From: Platerodrilus igneus
Lineage: Eukaryota > Arthropoda > Insecta > Coleoptera > Lycidae
Reading direction: 5' to 3'
Length of the DNA stretch: 64,000 nucleotides
NCBI GenBank assembly: GCA_036346225.1
Contig: JARFIW010001215.1
Coordinates: forward strand, 6,338,501-6,402,500
Both the position numbers and the translations under genes were made by a program. Below the pieces are notes generated by a model, which worked only from the letters and a program-made list of their open reading frames with translations, was not told the DNA's origin and did no database searches. Shown in pieces: positions 9,740 to 19,871 of this stretch (the first letter of the stretch is position 1; each line of letters starts with the position of its first letter).

Positions 9740-11195
9740 AGTCAGCTGATAACCTGCTGATGGTGACGTTGATATTGTGAAGACATCTATCAAGAAATCG
9801 GAAAATTCCTCTGTTGCTGTTATTGGAGAGAACGGCGACTTGGCTGTTTGTTCTCTTGCTAGCCAAAACCCCAATTGATCGCGACATTATACTGGTAAAA
9901 CCTAAAAGAGAAAAGGTCAAAATTAGTGTATATTTTTCACAACAGCTGCAGCAGGAGTTGAAAATGAAGGACAATTCCCATTTGTTATTGAATCGAAAAT
10001 TCTATTTACAATAACAACAGATCTTTATTTTCAAACTAGTTATACAAGCTTCTTTCAACAACTCGTAGTACTGTAAAATTTCTAAAAGTTCAGAACGATT
10101 TACTTTCAGAGTTTAACTAACAGTACAAATATATTCTTCTTAAAATACGATTTCATCTTCTTAATTAATTTAATCTCGGAGCACTACAATTATTTTGTAT
10201 ACAAAACACTAATTATTAATTTATCACTTAATTTATATCCAAATTTATTTATATCGATAATACACAGAAATTTGTGACATATTTTAAAGCTCTAACTAAA
10301 ACGTATCGCAATCAACGTTTTACATTAGGGCAAGTATCACAATCAAAACTGCGATTAGAACTGGCTTGCAGCACCCCTTAACGTTAATTTATATCCTATC
10401 CAATTGTTCTGGATTAATCTACAACAATCCAGGATATGCAAATTATATTCTCGAGATTTCCTACTGTACATTAAATAACTTCCCAAATCTACCTATTGTA
10501 ATCTTAATAACCCTTAAATGTAAAAGCCGTGTGTCTGTCAATCGAACGATTTCGCACCGCAGGACCTGTCAATCATTAGATATTTGAAGATGTTATGCCA
10601 CAGGGTGCACACGAATTATCAAGCCCTTGTTCTGGTCAACGCCAGACTGAAAGGCGCTACATTATTCTTACATGCATTCACAGCTGTGACAAGATCCGCA
10701 GCGTATCCCAAGAGTAAAGTGGGTTTTGTCAAAATGTACAAGTCTAAACTCATACAACACGGAGCTGAGGTATTTTCCGGCGGTTCTTCTTCCCCCGACT
10801 CCATTGAGACAGCTGGGATGAGTACTCTCTCATGGTATGGTGCTACAGCCACAGAAAAATTCCTCAACGAGTTCCGCTAGAAATCATTTATCAAAGCAGT
10901 TGATCTCTCAACTCTCCCTCCAAGTGATGGATGCATTCCGGACTTTCCACCGACTACACGTGTGCTTTGGAGATACATCTAATGGCGGGGCGCTGAATTG
11001 GGGTTGGGAGGGAACCAACTAGTTCCGAAACTCTCAGAGTTGGATGCTGCCCCTGAAGGAATCTTGAAGATGATTTTTTGCCGATACACGAAAGGATGTA
11101 ACAATGGCAGGTGTGGTTGTAGAAAAGCTTCGTTAAACTGCTCTGTGACATGCACGAATTGCGAGGGCAATTGCACAACGAAGTGGCAGTATTAA
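9740..11195 (+). pseudogene. decayed TE protein with Cys-rich C-terminus
   Basis: Pieces in shifting + frames read as one protein. A segment DGDVDIVKTSIKKSENSSVA followed by VIGENGDLAV (about 9757-9845) is followed after a gap by LFLHAFTAVTRSAAY..KVGFVKMYKSKL (about 10660-10760), a LSTLPPSDGCIPDFPPTTRVLWRYI segment in two frames (about 10900-10980), and an ending APEGILKMIFCRYTKGCNNG then a tail with about ten Cys (about 11050-11190). Similar multi-copy ORFs of unknown role are common in insect genomes, where they appear to be TE-associated. I cannot name the TE superfamily. Stops and frameshifts show that it is dead. Confidence 0.5.
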
Positions 11196-11799
11196 TTTAG
11201 GAAGGTGACCACGACGAAATCCATACGCTACCACTCTCTTTTGACGGCGTCTCCGCTGCTGACGAAGATGAATGAATCTCGGTCCTTTCGTCCCAAAAAA
11301 ACAAGATTTTGTCTTGAGCGTACATTTTTTCCTTTTTGAATTACTTCATTTTTGATTCATAATAATTAAATACAAGCTATAATTTTAAAAAAGGGTTGTT
11401 TCAATTGCAATTACCTTATTTCTATCGCTAGTGTTGTCATTCATTATGATAACAAGTTACAGCAGTTAAAACGCAACAGGCTCTCAACATACTCGTTTCA
11501 AGAGAAACATCGAAATTGAGCGTACATGTTAAAAATTCTATAACTTTTGATTTGTTGAGGATAAAGTGGCAAAAGTATATATCAAATTGAAGGAAATTTA
11601 ATACCCTACAATTTTGTTTCTGAGAAAGGATCGTTGGAGACACTAGAAACAATTAACAATGAGAACTGGGTAAAAATGATTTTTCGAAAATTATCGATTT
11701 TCCCATTCTGAACGGAGCTGCACCTTGACGACGTTCTGAAATACTAGAACAGGTAGAATGGCTTGCGCGTTTCAATGAGCTAAAGAGCCGAACTATAGG
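11196..11799. other. intergenic, no recognised gene
   Basis: AT-rich sequence between the decayed TE ORF and the LINE 5' region. I see no credible coding region, TIR or SINE motif. Confidence 0.45.
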
Positions 11800-12045
11800 T
11801 TTCAAATTAGTGGGATCTTTATGAGGAACCAGACTAAGACAGGTCCCCGAAAGAGGGCAGCAGCTTTTTCGGTACTTAGAGTGGCAGAGACCATAGGGGT
11901 CGGTATGACATTCTAAGACACACTACTGCGATGTGGAAGGCAACGGGAAACCACCACATTACCTCCCAAGTACACTGCGTACAGAAACTATTAGTAAACA
12001 CGATGGCATGCTCTGGGGTAAACAATTCCGGAGGTAAAATAGTCC

Positions 12046-12348
12046 GTTAATTTATATTTCCAATGCTCCACCCGAAGGTACTACATTGGCCAGGAGGCGA
12101 GTTTTTTGTTGCCTGGAAATTTAGAATTTTGCCGAACCCTTGCCGTTCCAGGCAAGATAGGGATCTTTAACGTGCGTGACAACACTCACACACGGGACCT
12201 CCATTTAACCTCTCATCCGAACGAGGGCGTAATTTTTGTGAAAAATGCTCACCTGCCATTTTTCAAGCAGTCGGCCGTGTCGGGATTTGAACCCGGGACC
12301 TTGGGATCCGTAGTCTTACGCTTACTACATTGATCCACGGCGACGCCT
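12046..12348 (-). mobile_element. SINE copy 7 with 13-bp target duplication
   Basis: Nearly full-length copy on the minus strand. The head (12348 downward) has the B box complement GGGATTTGAACCCGGGACC (about 12282-12300), followed by the core TAGGGATCTTTAACGTGCGT (about 12158-12177) and the hairpin module at about 12061-12092. It is flanked by GGTAAAATAGTCC at 12033-12045 and 12349-12361. It inserted in the LINE 5' region. Confidence 0.92.
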
Positions 12349-12429
12349 GGTAAAATAGTCCCCCATTCGGATCTCCGGGAGGGGACTACTTCGGGGGATG
12401 TGATCCGAAAGTATAGAAAAAGATCAGTA

Positions 12430-13170
12430 ACATTCTGCGAGTCGGAGCATGGAATGTCATAAGTATGAAACAAGTAGGTAAGCTAGAGAACCTGAAACTC
12501 GAAATGGATATGTTAGCACTAGACATAGTAGGAATCAGTGAACTCCGTTAGCCAGAGGCGGGGGATTTTTGGAGTGGAGACTTTAGGGTAATTCATACAG
12601 GATCAGAGGAAGGAAATTCGGGTGTGGGGATAGTTATGTGAAAAAAGATAATACAACGTGTAGAAAACTGCTTACAAAAGAACTAAAGAGTACTCATGGT
12701 TAGATTAGAATCTAAACCGGTAAATACAGTAATAATACAAGTGTGCATGCCCACCTCTAGCTACAGTGAGGAGGAGGTAGAGGCGATCTACAAATATATC
12801 GAACACATACTAAGATACGTAAAAGGACATGAAAATTTAATAATTACGGGGAATTTTAATGCAGTGGTAGGTGAGGGTAGGGAAGGAGCGATAGTAGGTT
12901 TATTTGGTTTAGGCACGAGAAATGACAGGGGAAATAGGCTGGTAGAATTTTGCGACAAGAACAACTTAACCATCACAAATACATTATTTTAATATCATGC
13001 TAGAAGACGATTCACGTGGAAGATGCCAGGAGATAAAGGAAGATATCAAATAGATTACATTCTTGTTAGACAACGGTTTAGAAATTAAGTAAAAGACTGT
13101 AGAAGCTACCCGGAAGCAGATATAGACACTGACCACAACATCGTAATTATGAAGCCGCACTTAAATTTAA
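12430..13170 (+). pseudogene. LINE endonuclease domain, interrupted
   Basis: AP-endonuclease-like domain that would nick target DNA. Visible motifs: RVGAWNVISMKQVGKLENLK (N-terminal Asn block, about 12437), DIVGISELR (catalytic Glu block, about 12522, followed by a stop in place of Trp), IIQVCMPTSS (about 12733), IITGNFNAVVGEG (about 12840, the GDFNA block with D to N), LFGLGTRNDRGNRL (about 12900), and a later frame with QIDYILV and DTDHN (about 13050-13135). Stops lie at about 12550, 12640 and 13090. The D to N change in the GDFNA block would itself impair catalysis. Confidence 0.75.
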
Positions 13171-14071
13171 AAATTTGAAAAAAAGGAACGGAAAAAGGCA
13201 CTTTGACTTTGAGAAGCTAAAAGATAAAGATATCCATGAAAGATTTGAAAAAAGTCAAATGAATTGTTCAAAGATATCGGGAAAATTTCTGATACTAAGG
13301 AAGTAGAAAGAAAAACATTAAATCCAGCCTAGACATGGCGGCCAAAGATATTCTGGGGTGTACACAAAAAGAAAATAAGGAACCATGGATAACAAAGGAT
13401 ATCTCGAATTTAATAGAAGAAAGGCGAAAATGCAAAAGTAGATCAGACGAAACAGGAAAACGGAGATACAAAACCATAAAATGGGAAATTATTCACAAAT
13501 GCAGGGAAGCTAAAGAACAATGGATTGATGAAAAGTGCAAAGAGGTACAAACTAAGATGGAAATAGGAAAGACAGACGAAGCATACAAATTAATTAGAAA
13601 TAATTTTAGGGATATAAAATCGTACAGTAAAAATATAAGGGACGCGGGAGGTAACGTCATTATAGAAAATGTAGAGAAAGTAGCTAGACGGCAGGAATAT
13701 ATAGGGAATTCATATTCAGGAGAGGAACTAACAGCATTAGAACATGAATCAGACATTGAAAATGATGACCTGGGATATCCTATACTTAGAGATGGGTTTG
13801 AATTAGCATTAAAGAGTCTGAAAAAAGGTAAGGCGCCGGGTACAGATAAGGTGCAAGCAGAAACTCTAAAAGCCGTTGGACAAGCAGTAACGGAACGTCT
13901 CTTCCGACTTGTAAGCTATATGTATGAGACAGGCGAGATACCCAAAGATTTCAAACGTAACATCATAGTAGCTATACCAAAAAAAAGAGGCGCGGATAGG
14001 TGTGAATATTTTCGAACAATAAGTTTGACATTATAATTTGAATTAGGGCCGCTATACTTGCGGCCACGTCC

Positions 14072-14101
14072 CCAATGCTCCACCCGGAGGTACTACATTG
14101 G
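14072..14101 (-). repeat. 30-nt LINE/SINE hairpin module (second LINE-type context)
   Basis: On the minus strand it begins CCAATG and ends CATTGG, with an inner ACC..GGT pair around a 4-nt loop (TCCG here, TTCG in most SINE copies). It is preceded by GTTTAAAC as in the R1-like LINE tail, not by the SINE core. Confidence 0.7.
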
Positions 14102-14164
14102 GTTTAAACGCGAAAAAAAGTCGTGCTCCTAATTTATTCTTACTTCATAGTTGATTCACCCTAA

Positions 14165-14266
14165 ATAAAAACTAAATAAAAATCTAACAAACCTAAAAAT
14201 CTAACAAACCTAACAAACTCTAACAATCTAACAAACCTAAAAATCTGACAAAAACTGGAACAAAAA
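14165..14266 (+). repeat. short A/C-rich minisatellite
   Basis: Repeats of the form AAAATCTAACAAACCT with variation, about 8 to 23 bp per unit, inside the 1089-bp insertion. Confidence 0.65.
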
Positions 14267-15300
14267 CAAAACAAAAACTAAAAACATGGTTGTAAATAAT
14301 GGTATCCCTAGCGCTGACTTTCGAGTGTACCCGATCAACAAGCAAAAATGAGAGGGGGAGGGATCCGTAATACCGAATAGCAGACGCCGGTTCTGCTTAC
14401 CAGTGCGACCTGAAGGGTCGTCTTAAAACTATCCAAATCTAGCTAACTAATTTAAATCCATCCCTAGCTTTCCTATCGTTCCTAACTGATTTACATTATG
14501 ATTACAATCTTCGCAATTCTGCTCGTCCTTCCCAAATATATACTGCAACCAAAATGGCAACAGAACGTCAAACAAAACAAATAAGCCACATAATACATGC
14601 TATATATAAATAAATATAAAGTGTAAATATAAAATATAAATAAATATAATTATGTAAATATATAAATAAATGTTTAATAAGCGTTAAGCGTTAAGCATAT
14701 AGCAGTGCACAAAATAGCAAAAGCATCACCCCATTTATCAGGTGCACTCGCACAAGCATTATGTCGGCTAGCGCCTTTACACACCAAACGTGCTTCTTAA
14801 ATTATTTCAAAAACTACTAATTAATGTAAATCAATGCTTGTGCGAGTACAGCCGCCACAATTTAAGTCTTACCTCGATAATAAAATTCTCCAGCATCCGA
14901 AGATCTGGTCGTCTGTAACTTACTTCTAAAGGTGGGACGGGGTGCACTGCTAAAGTCCTGGTGGGTATGCACTAAATGTTCTTGGGGGGGATCACAATCA
15001 CTATCACTATCACTTCACTTTCAAGTCCTGGGGGGATGCGCGGTTGCGCTCTGTTTTATTATCCTTGTTTACTTTATTGATTTAATTTAATGAGGGTTTA
15101 TGATTTATTTGTTATTGTTAATAAGTTTGACAGCACACGTTTCAAAAATATTAACTAGAATTGTACAAAGACGAATGGAAAAACGAGCTGAAGAAATACT
15201 GGGAGAAGCTCAATTTGGGTTTAGGCGCAACAGGGGAACACAGGAGGCTATTTCAGCTCTGAGGGTGCTAATGGAGAAAACAATAGAGAAGGGGGAAAGC

Positions 15301-15302
<2 letters not shown>

Positions 15303-15347
<45 letters not shown>
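15303..15347 (+). repeat. (AT)n microsatellite in the RT ORF
   Basis: About 22 AT units between the codons for GESV and the FVDLEKAF block. Related RTs have only a few residues here, so the tract is an expansion inside a dead ORF. Confidence 0.9.
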
Positions 15348-15351
<4 letters not shown>

Positions 15352-16590
15352 TTGTAGATCTGGAAAAGCATTCGACAATGTAAAATGGAAAAAAAATGTT
15401 CGAAATAGTCAAAAAGATTGGAATGAGTTTTAAGGACAGACGGATAGTACATAGCTTATACAAAGAGCAAACGGCGGTAATAGAATTAGAGGAAGAAAGT
15501 AGAGAAGTAAATATTAGGAAAGGGGTGAGACAGGGATGTGCCTTATCCCCATTAATTTTTAACTTGTACATAGAAGAGACAATGAATACTGTCAAATGCA
15601 GTAAGACTTTTGGAATTAATATGCGGGGACAAAAGATTGATATGCTTAGATTTGCAGATGATATAGCGGAAATAGTATCTAGCAAAGAAGAGTTAGAAGA
15701 TGCTCTTAATGAAATGGAAACAGTTCTAATAGAGAGATATGGTATGAAAATTAACAAAATTAAAACTAAAGTTCTAGTATGTAAAAGAAGCGAAAATAAA
15801 TAGTAAACAAGAATACAAATAGGTAACGAGAACTTACAAGAGGTTAAAGATTTCTGCTACCTAGGAAGTCAAATAACGCAAGATGGGAAAAGCACAAAAG
15901 ATATAAAACAAAGATTAGCACAAGGTCGTGCTACATTTAACAAGAAAAAGCAACTACTTTGCTCAAAGACCACAAACATAAAAACAAGGAAAAGATTGCT
16001 TAAAACATATGTGTGGAGCACAGCACTGTATGGCTGTGAAGCCTGGACAGTAGGAGATAAGAAAAAGGTAGAAGCCTTTGAAATGTGGTGCTACAGACGT
16101 ATGGTGAAGATATCATGGACAGTTAAAGTTAAGAACAAAGAGGTACTAGAAATGGTAGGGGAAGAAAGAAGTATGTGGAAAACAGTAAAAAATAGGAGAG
16201 ATAGGATTATAGACGACATACTAAGACATGAGGTAATAGTGCGGAATGTATTAGAAGCGGAGATAGGAAAATAGAGAAGTAAAGGTAGACCTAGGTTAGA
16301 CTACTGCACACAGATAGTGAAAGATGTAGGCTGTGCGAATTTCAGGGAAATGTGTAGGTAGCTCAGAATATAAATCAATGGAGGTACGCTTACAACCAGC
16401 CGCAAGATGGAAAAACTAATGACAAAAATAATAACTATACTTAAACATGGTGATTACTATAAACAACTGCAGATATTGATTTTGCAATACTCTCAACTAA
16501 TGTTAATTGTGCGAAAGGATTTACTGGAAAACTATTAATACGGCAAATGTCTAAGTGTTGGGAGATCCTTGGCAGCCACAGTCTGCTTAA

Positions 16591-16890
16591 CGGGCGTCGC
16601 CGTGGATCGATGTAGTAAGCGTAAGACTACGTATCCCAAGGTCCCGGGTTCAAATCCCGACACGGCCGACTGCTTGAAAAATGGCAGGTGAGCATTTTCA
16701 CAATTACGCCCTCGTTCGGATGAGAGGTTAAATGGAGGTCCGTGTGTGAGTGTTGTCACGCACGTTAAAGATCCCTACCTTGCCTGGAACGGCAAGGGTT
16801 CGGCAAAATTCTAAATTTTCAGGCAACAAAAAACTCGCCTCCTGGCCAATGTAGTACCTACGGGTGGAGCATTGGAAATGTAAATGAACG
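16591..16890 (+). mobile_element. SINE copy 8, sense on +, with target duplication
   Basis: Full-length copy. The tRNA-like head (about 16591-16667) has the B box GGTTCAAATCCCG, followed by the core GTTGTCACGCACGTTAAAG (about 16753-16771), the hairpin module (about 16844-16876) and the tail TGTAAATGAACG. Its target duplication GTCTGCTTAA lies at 16581-16590 and 16891-16900. It forms the left arm of an inverted pair with copy 9. Confidence 0.93.
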
Positions 16891-16914
16891 GTCTGCTTAA
16901 TCCCTTCACATACC

Positions 16915-17206
16915 GTTCATTTACTTTTCCAATGCTCCACCAGTAGGTACTACATTGGCCAGGAGGCGAGTTTTTGTTGCCTGAAATTTAGAATTTTGCC
17001 GAACCCTGCCGTTCAGGCAAGGTAGGATCTTTAACGTGCGTGACAACACTCACACACGGGACCTCCATTTAACCTCTCATCCAAACGAGGGCGTAATTTT
17101 GTGAAAATGCTCACCTGCCATTTTTCAAGCAGTCGACCGTGTCGGATTTGAACCCGACCTGGGATCCGTAGTCTTACGCTTACTACATTGTTCCACGGCG
17201 ACGCTA
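16915..17206 (-). mobile_element. SINE copy 9, antisense, with many one-base deficits
   Basis: Full-length copy in the opposite orientation to copy 8, with its own target duplication (CCCTTCACATACC at 16902-16914, CCCTCACATACC at about 17209-17220). Compared with copies 7 and 8 it lacks single bases in at least seven homopolymer runs (for example GTCGGATTT for GTCGGGATTT and TAGGATC for TAGGGATC). This looks like uncorrected long-read error rather than natural decay. Confidence 0.9.
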
Positions 17207-17599
17207 CCCCCTCACATACCCTGAATCTCGGTGAAATAGGGCATATAATTAGAAAACAATAGAAGGAATCGAGCTGTATATAGGCTGTTGTGAGAATTGC
17301 AGGGAACTGTGTAGGCTAGCTCAGAACATAAATAAGCTAAGGCACAAGTCCAACCAGTTTCAGGACGTAAAACCCAATGACGAAAAAATAAGTGCTCTTA
17401 AATCTTATGATTATTATAAACAACTACAGGTGTTGTGAAATTTTTTCAACTAATGTTGATTGTGTGAAAGGATAACTTAGAAAAACTATGAATTCGACAA
17501 AGTTTCAAGTGCTGGGGCAATTTGGCAGCCAAAGACTGCTTACCCCCCTTCACATACCACTGAATATCAGGGAAATAGGGTATAAACTATAAAACAATA

Positions 17600-18115
17600 G
17601 GTGGCCGAACTGCATCAAACAAGAAAGAGCAGCAGCTATGTTCAAAGATAATGAACATATATACAAGAAGAAAACTGTTCAAAGCATAGTGTGAAGCACA
17701 GCACAGTACATCTATGAAATAGGGGCAGTAGGAAAAGCACACAGAAAGAGATAAAAGCCTTCTGGAATGTTGTGCTTCAGATGTACAAGGATGGTAGGTA
17801 ACATGGGCAGGCAAAGTTAATAACAAATTGGTTGTAGAAATAGTAGAGGAATAAAGATATCTGTGGAAAACGAAAAAATAGGAGAAATAGAAGGACAGGA
17901 TATGTTCTAAGGCATTTCTGGGGAACAATACGGGATAATATTACAAGCAGAGATAGGAAAAGATAGGTAGGGGTAGACCGAGATCCGAATTTCGCACACA
18001 GATAGGGATAGCAAATTTCAGCGAAATGTGTAGGTTGGTTCAGACTAGGAAACAGAGTGTATGCGTCCAGCCAGTTCTGGAACTGAAGACCTAATGATGA
18101 TGATGATGATCGATT
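17600..18115 (+). mobile_element. CFDP2-like LINE 3' fragment
   Basis: Diverged copy of the C-terminal and 3' part of the LINE above. Aligned segments include AAGCATAGTGTGAAGCACAG (compare ACATATGTGTGGAGCACAGC at 16.0 kb), GTTAATAACAAATTGGTTGT (compare AAGTTAAGAACAAAGAGGTA) and a 3' end reading GAACTGAAGACCTAATGATG with an ATG-repeat tail. Many stops. The ATG/GAT tail marks the true 3' end of this family. Confidence 0.75.
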
Positions 18116-18839
18116 TTCAATCACGCATACTCGAAAACCGTTGGGAATTCGACAAATATATATAGAAATTATTTTATAGGAAATTTAACTAGCTTTCATT
18201 TTTATTTGGAACCTTTTTTCACAGTTCACCGTTTCTGAAATATAAGCGAAAAACCAAAATATTTGACCTAACCCACAATTAGCTCACCTCTCGGGGGCGT
18301 TGACTTTTAGTATGTTTACTTTCTAACTATTCCTGACAAAGTTCTGGCTTATTCCATGCACTCTACAGTCTACACCCCTCTTTTGAGCACTAACTGACTA
18401 GACGTGTTTAGGAAAAAAATATGTTAGTCACACTCTCAATCTCAACGATTTTACAGTTGGAACTATTAAATATCGCCTACACGCATCGTCTGTGAGAGAT
18501 ATGATAAAGAAAGTTTAAGCAGCAGGCAGAATTTTATCCAAGATAATAAAAAATTACGCAGGTGGTATTTTAACCGCTATTATTAGTCCAGCTGCACGTG
18601 CTTCCGCTGCAAACGCCGTAAGATAATACTGAAATTTATAATTAAATTCGTTACGAATGGAGATCATAAATGGAAATTATAAAGAATTCCTTTTAAAATC
18701 CACACTTATTGATGAATATAATAATTTCAGGAAATTAAATAATTCACCATCTTGTTATCTACTGATTTATTGAATACGGTTCTGCTAATTGTTTAAAACA
18801 CGTGGAATAACCCGTTGAATTTCCAAATCTTTTCGGCAA
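18116..18839. other. intergenic, no recognised gene
   Basis: AT-rich sequence between the LINE fragment and the TBL2 5' region. No ORF, TIR or SINE was recognised. Confidence 0.45.
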
Positions 18840-19302
18840 CATTCGGAATCTCTTCGTGCGCCATCTGGTTGGTAGGGTAACTATATATTTCCCGCGCGCC
18901 GTTTAATTTCACCGAGTTTGTAATAATCCTTCTGTGTGAATTTTATCTATTAGTATTTAAAAATAAGACTACGTTCTACCTCCACGTACTACTTAAAACG
19001 TGGAAGCTTGACGAATGGATTACCTAATTCGCCCGCGTGTGACAATGTTATTAAATTGTAAATTAGTGTATAAAATACGAATGAAGAGTGCATCAATTGT
19101 TTATATCTCCCAGAATAATTTCGTCCAATCAAAGGGTGGAACACGTTTTTAATGTAAGTGCGCGTGACCGCATTCAGTATTACGGTTTCGTTTCATAGGA
19201 GCGTGTTGTGCATTGCATTGGAAGTCGAAAATATTTATCGCGGAGCCGTGGGTGCGTGTTTCTAATTTGACATACAAGTTTTTAGTTGAGAATTGTAAAG
19301 AA
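18840..19302 (+). promoter_or_regulatory. likely TBL2 promoter / 5' untranslated region
   Basis: The sequence directly upstream of the first in-frame ATG is locally less AT-rich (CCCGCGCGCC near 18891-18900, CGCGTGTG near 19033-19040), and the frame is open upstream of the ATG without another ATG from 19213. No convincing TATA box is seen at a defined distance. The transcription start is not known; this is an assignment by position only. Confidence 0.3.
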
Positions 19303-19435
19303 ATGGAGGTCGAAGGAACGAACTACTTTATTTCTACTGTTATAATCGGAGTTTTAATCGGGGCCTCTGTACTTATTTTGTTCTACATTTTAAACCTTCT
19401 TAAATCTAGCCAAAACAACGATAACAACAAAAAGA
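19303..19435 (+). CDS. TBL2: TBL2-like, coding exon 1 (N-terminal membrane anchor)
   Basis: Transducin beta-like 2 is an ER-membrane WD40 protein, known in mammals to bind the kinase PERK and to act in the unfolded-protein response. The exon encodes about 44 residues: MEVEGTNYF, a strong hydrophobic segment (residues about 8-31, ISTVIIGVLIGASVLILFYI), then a Lys/Asn-rich cytosolic stretch. This matches the N-terminal signal anchor of the family. The start is the first ATG in the frame. The donor is A|GTGAGT at 19435/19436, leaving phase 1. The identity comes from exon 2, which joins in phase. Confidence 0.72.
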
Positions 19436-19661
19436 GTGAGTGATTTTTAATTTTCATTTGGTTTGTTTAAATAAACTCTATTTGAGCGTACTTTTATGTG
19501 TTAGTAGCACAAGCCACAAACAGTAGTGTATGAAGTTTAAATGTACACGTGCTTGAGTTGAGGTTATTTTTGTATCATGACTATTTTACTCTAACTCCCA
19601 CCGTCTATAAATACTCACTGTAAATTATTAGAATTAAATTAATGTTTTTATTTTGATGCAG

Positions 19662-19871
19662 ATGAAAATCCACACGCTGAAAAAAAGAAAGAATCACTTG
19701 CAAGTGGTAAAAGCAGTAAAAAAAAGGTCCCAGAGGGCCGGTGGACAGGTAGATCCGAAAAGCAAGGATTTACCCACCCTTGGTTACTCACATCCCTTAA
19801 GGGTCACACCGCACAAGTGCTTGACATGGATTTTGCTAGCAATGGGAAGTACTTGGCTTCATCAGCAGAAG
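19662..19871 (+). CDS. TBL2: TBL2-like, coding exon 2 (start of WD40 region)
   Basis: The acceptor TTTTGATGCAG ends at 19661 and the donor is GAAG|GTATGT at 19871/19872. The 210-nt exon continues in phase 1 from exon 1 and leaves phase 1. It encodes a Lys-rich linker and then FTHPWLLTSLKGHTAQVLDM followed by DFASNGKYLASSAE, the first WD repeat of TBL2 (GH dipeptide, then D.....GKYLA). In relatives the next residues are an Asp-Arg-Thr/Ser-x-Arg motif; the exon that would encode them was not found in the window. The family is about 400-450 residues, so most of the protein is missing here. Confidence 0.8.

Larger units (their letters stand above)
14031..15119 (-). mobile_element. 1089-bp insertion with LINE 3' tail and 13-bp target duplication
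   Basis: The element is flanked by AATAAGTTTGACA at 14018-14030 and 15120-15132, and the RT frame rejoins across the duplication. Read on the minus strand, its 3' end carries GTTTAAAC, then the 30-nt hairpin module, then a short tail like that of the R1-like LINE at 1.94-2.03 kb. The body (about 1 kb) has no RT or endonuclease ORF. It contains AT-rich runs, an inverted pair (14742-14760 and 14832-14853) and a minisatellite. It is best read as a non-autonomous derivative moved by the R1-like LINE. Confidence 0.7.
13335..16274 (+). pseudogene. LINE reverse transcriptase and C-terminus, split
   Basis: The N-terminal part is open from 13335 to 14036 and contains LKKGKAPGTDKVQAE (RT finger block, about 13818) and CEYFRTISL (about 14000). 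The frame resumes after the 1089-bp insertion at 15133 with RIVQRRMEKRAEEILGEAQF and GFRRNRGTQEA (about 15160-15250). An (AT)n tract interrupts the next block, which continues as FVDLEKAFDNVKW (about 15350). GVRQGCALSPLIFNLY (about 15523) and the intact catalytic box RFADDI (about 15650) follow. The C-terminal segment has YVWSTALYGCEAWT (about 16007) and FEMWCYRRMVKISW (about 16078). A stop at 15801 and frameshifts show that it is inactive. Confidence 0.82.
11800..16432 (+). mobile_element. CFDP2/RTE-like LINE, broken by two insertions
   Basis: A + strand non-LTR element. It has a 5' untranslated part with GTGGAAGGCAACGGGAAACC (about 11932-11951), an AP-endonuclease domain (12.43-13.17 kb), a reverse transcriptase (13.34-14.03 and 15.13-15.8 kb), a C-terminal domain (15.8-16.27 kb) and a 3' end near 16.43 kb. 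A SINE sits in the 5' part (12046-12348) and a 1089-bp element in the RT (14031-15119). The exact 5' end is uncertain. The proteins resemble the endonuclease-reverse transcriptases related to craniofacial development protein 2 in vertebrate and insect genomes. Confidence 0.8.
16310..17545 (+). repeat. duplicated LINE 3' end, two diverged units
   Basis: The block at about 16310-16600 (AGGGAAATGTGTAGGTAGCTC, then CTTAAACATGGTGATTACTA, then GGCAGCCACAGTCTGCTTAA) recurs diverged at about 17280-17545 (AGGGAACTGTGTAGGCTAGC, CTTAAATCTTATGATTATTA, GGCAGCCAAAGACTGCTTAC). Both run into CCCTTCACATACC followed by a GAAATAGGG segment. The first unit is split from its right flank by two SINEs. This is a tandem duplication of LINE 3' sequence and its flank. 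Confidence 0.65.

Noticed and set aside
15210..15452. ORFs with Tyr-Ile repeats on both strands
   Set aside because: They come from the (AT)n tract in the LINE RT pseudogene.
15248..15757. 169-codon minus-strand ORF rich in Ser/Ile/Leu
   Set aside because: It is antisense to the LINE reverse transcriptase, which has the recognisable RT motifs.
16591..16667. tRNA-like sequence with A and B boxes, could be called a tRNA gene
   Set aside because: It is the head of SINE copy 8, continuous with the SINE core, and recurs in other SINE copies with target duplications.
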